Of a stretch of DNA of 64,000 bases, positions 63,620 through 64,000 are shown piece by piece; within the stretch, counting starts at the first letter, position 1, and each line of letters begins with the position of its first letter. This DNA is from Melanocharis versteri (taxonomy: Eukaryota; Chordata; Aves; Passeriformes; Melanocharitidae). Position numbers and translations under genes: made by a program. The notes below the pieces were generated by a model. That model saw only the letters and a list, made by a program, of their open reading frames with translations, did no database searches and had not been told where the DNA came from. The stretch covers positions 212,865 to 276,864 of the forward strand of contig VZTG01001077.1 of assembly GCA_013397845.1 (NCBI GenBank), read 5' to 3'.

Positions 63620-63800
63620 CATAGACTATCACAGTCGCTGTGGTGCTCTTCCTTTTGGCCACAATGTTTTTTGCGACACAGGTGTAATTGGCTGTGTCAG
63701 AAAGCCGGGCTTGCTTGATGATCAGGTTGTGATCAATGGTGATGTAAAAGTTTCGGTCTTCCACGGGATCAATCACCTCTTCATTCTTCAGCCACTCCAC
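63620..63800 (-). CDS. UNC5C: UNC5C exon: second immunoglobulin domain, C-terminal part
   Basis: A 181-bp exon (about human 199-259): VEWLKNEEVIDPVEDRNFYI, TIDHNLIIKQARLSDTANYT, CVAKNIVAKRKSTTATVIVY. It has the Trp of strand C, the DTANYTC strand F with the second Ig cysteine, and an N-glycosylation sequon NYT. The partner cysteine is in the previous exon, outside the window. It starts on a full codon after CCCCAAG and ends with the first base of a Val codon before donor GTAGGT. Confidence 0.97.
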
Positions 63801-64000
63801 CTTGGGGTTTCAAAGAGCCAGAGGGGAGGCAGTAAGTCAGCACCAAGTCACACCAATATGGACAGACACAGCATCTGAGATTACATTGCCATGTGACGAA
63901 GGACTCACCTGAGGAACGTCACCAACTGAAACAAAACACCAGGGCAGAAACACAGGGGAACACCCTTCATGCCTACCCTCTCCTTCAAGTCCCCTTCCGT
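63801..64000 (-). other. UNC5C: UNC5C intron (cut by window edge)
   Basis: Intron leading into the Ig2 exon; its 5' end is outside the window. It contains a 17-nt exon-like element at 63909-63925 with good splice sites on the - strand (see findings). It is not called an exon because its length would break the frame and no family counterpart is known to me. Confidence 0.75.

Larger units (their letters stand above)
12300..64000 (-). other. UNC5C: UNC5C gene, 3' part (13 exons plus probable 3'UTR)
   Basis: Gene-level entry. Thirteen - strand exons from 63800 down to 18713 join in phase into about 733 residues (752 with the microexon), corresponding to about human UNC5C 199-931. UNC5C is a single-pass netrin-1 receptor that mediates axon repulsion with DCC and acts as a dependence receptor triggering apoptosis without ligand. 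Domain order: end of Ig2, TSP1, TSP1, transmembrane, linker, ZU5, UPA, death domain. The sequence fits UNC5C better than A, B or D: it has QKRTRTCTNP in TSP1, the UNC5C-type juxtamembrane microexon and the terminal AAEGNY. The signal peptide and Ig1 are beyond the right edge. The 3' limit is an estimate. Confidence 0.95.

Overview
This is a piece of vertebrate nuclear genome holding the 3' halves of two convergent genes. The left end carries the last five coding exons of BMPR1B (BMP receptor type 1B, an ALK6-type serine/threonine kinase) on the + strand. Most of the remainder is the 3' part of UNC5C (netrin receptor) on the - strand. The organism is most likely a bird. Two 5'-truncated CR1 LINE fragments, with the 3' tail and ORF2 C-terminus typical of avian CR1, lie in UNC5C introns. 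The proteins are close to, but not identical with, the mammalian orthologues. The tail-to-tail BMPR1B/UNC5C order is the one known in amniotes (human 4q22). The exact species cannot be read from the sequence.

Layout. 1-5430: BMPR1B kinase-domain exons with introns; the first exon is cut by the window edge and the stop codon is at 5428-5430. 5431 to about 9070: probable BMPR1B 3'UTR. About 9070 to 12300: the gap between the genes. It is inflated by a perfect 2.25-kb direct duplication (about 7896-10145 and 10147-12396) joined at a single N at 10146, most simply an assembly artefact. About 12300-18712: probable long UNC5C 3'UTR. 18713-63800: thirteen UNC5C exons on the - strand. In transcript order they encode the second Ig domain (part), two thrombospondin type 1 repeats, an optional 57-nt microexon, the transmembrane segment, the cytoplasmic linker, ZU5, UPA and the death domain. 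The signal peptide, first Ig domain and start of the second lie beyond 64000. Every exon has GT/AG boundaries and the phases join without a break.

Function. The genes are neighbours, not partners in one pathway. BMPR1B transduces BMP/GDF signals to SMAD1/5/8. UNC5C is a repulsive axon-guidance and dependence receptor for netrin-1. Their 3' ends point at each other, probably about 1 kb apart once the duplication is collapsed.

I found no complete novel gene, RNA gene, CRISPR array or mobile system. The points most worth checking are the duplication at the N, the UNC5C juxtamembrane microexon, and a 17-nt exon-like element near the right edge.
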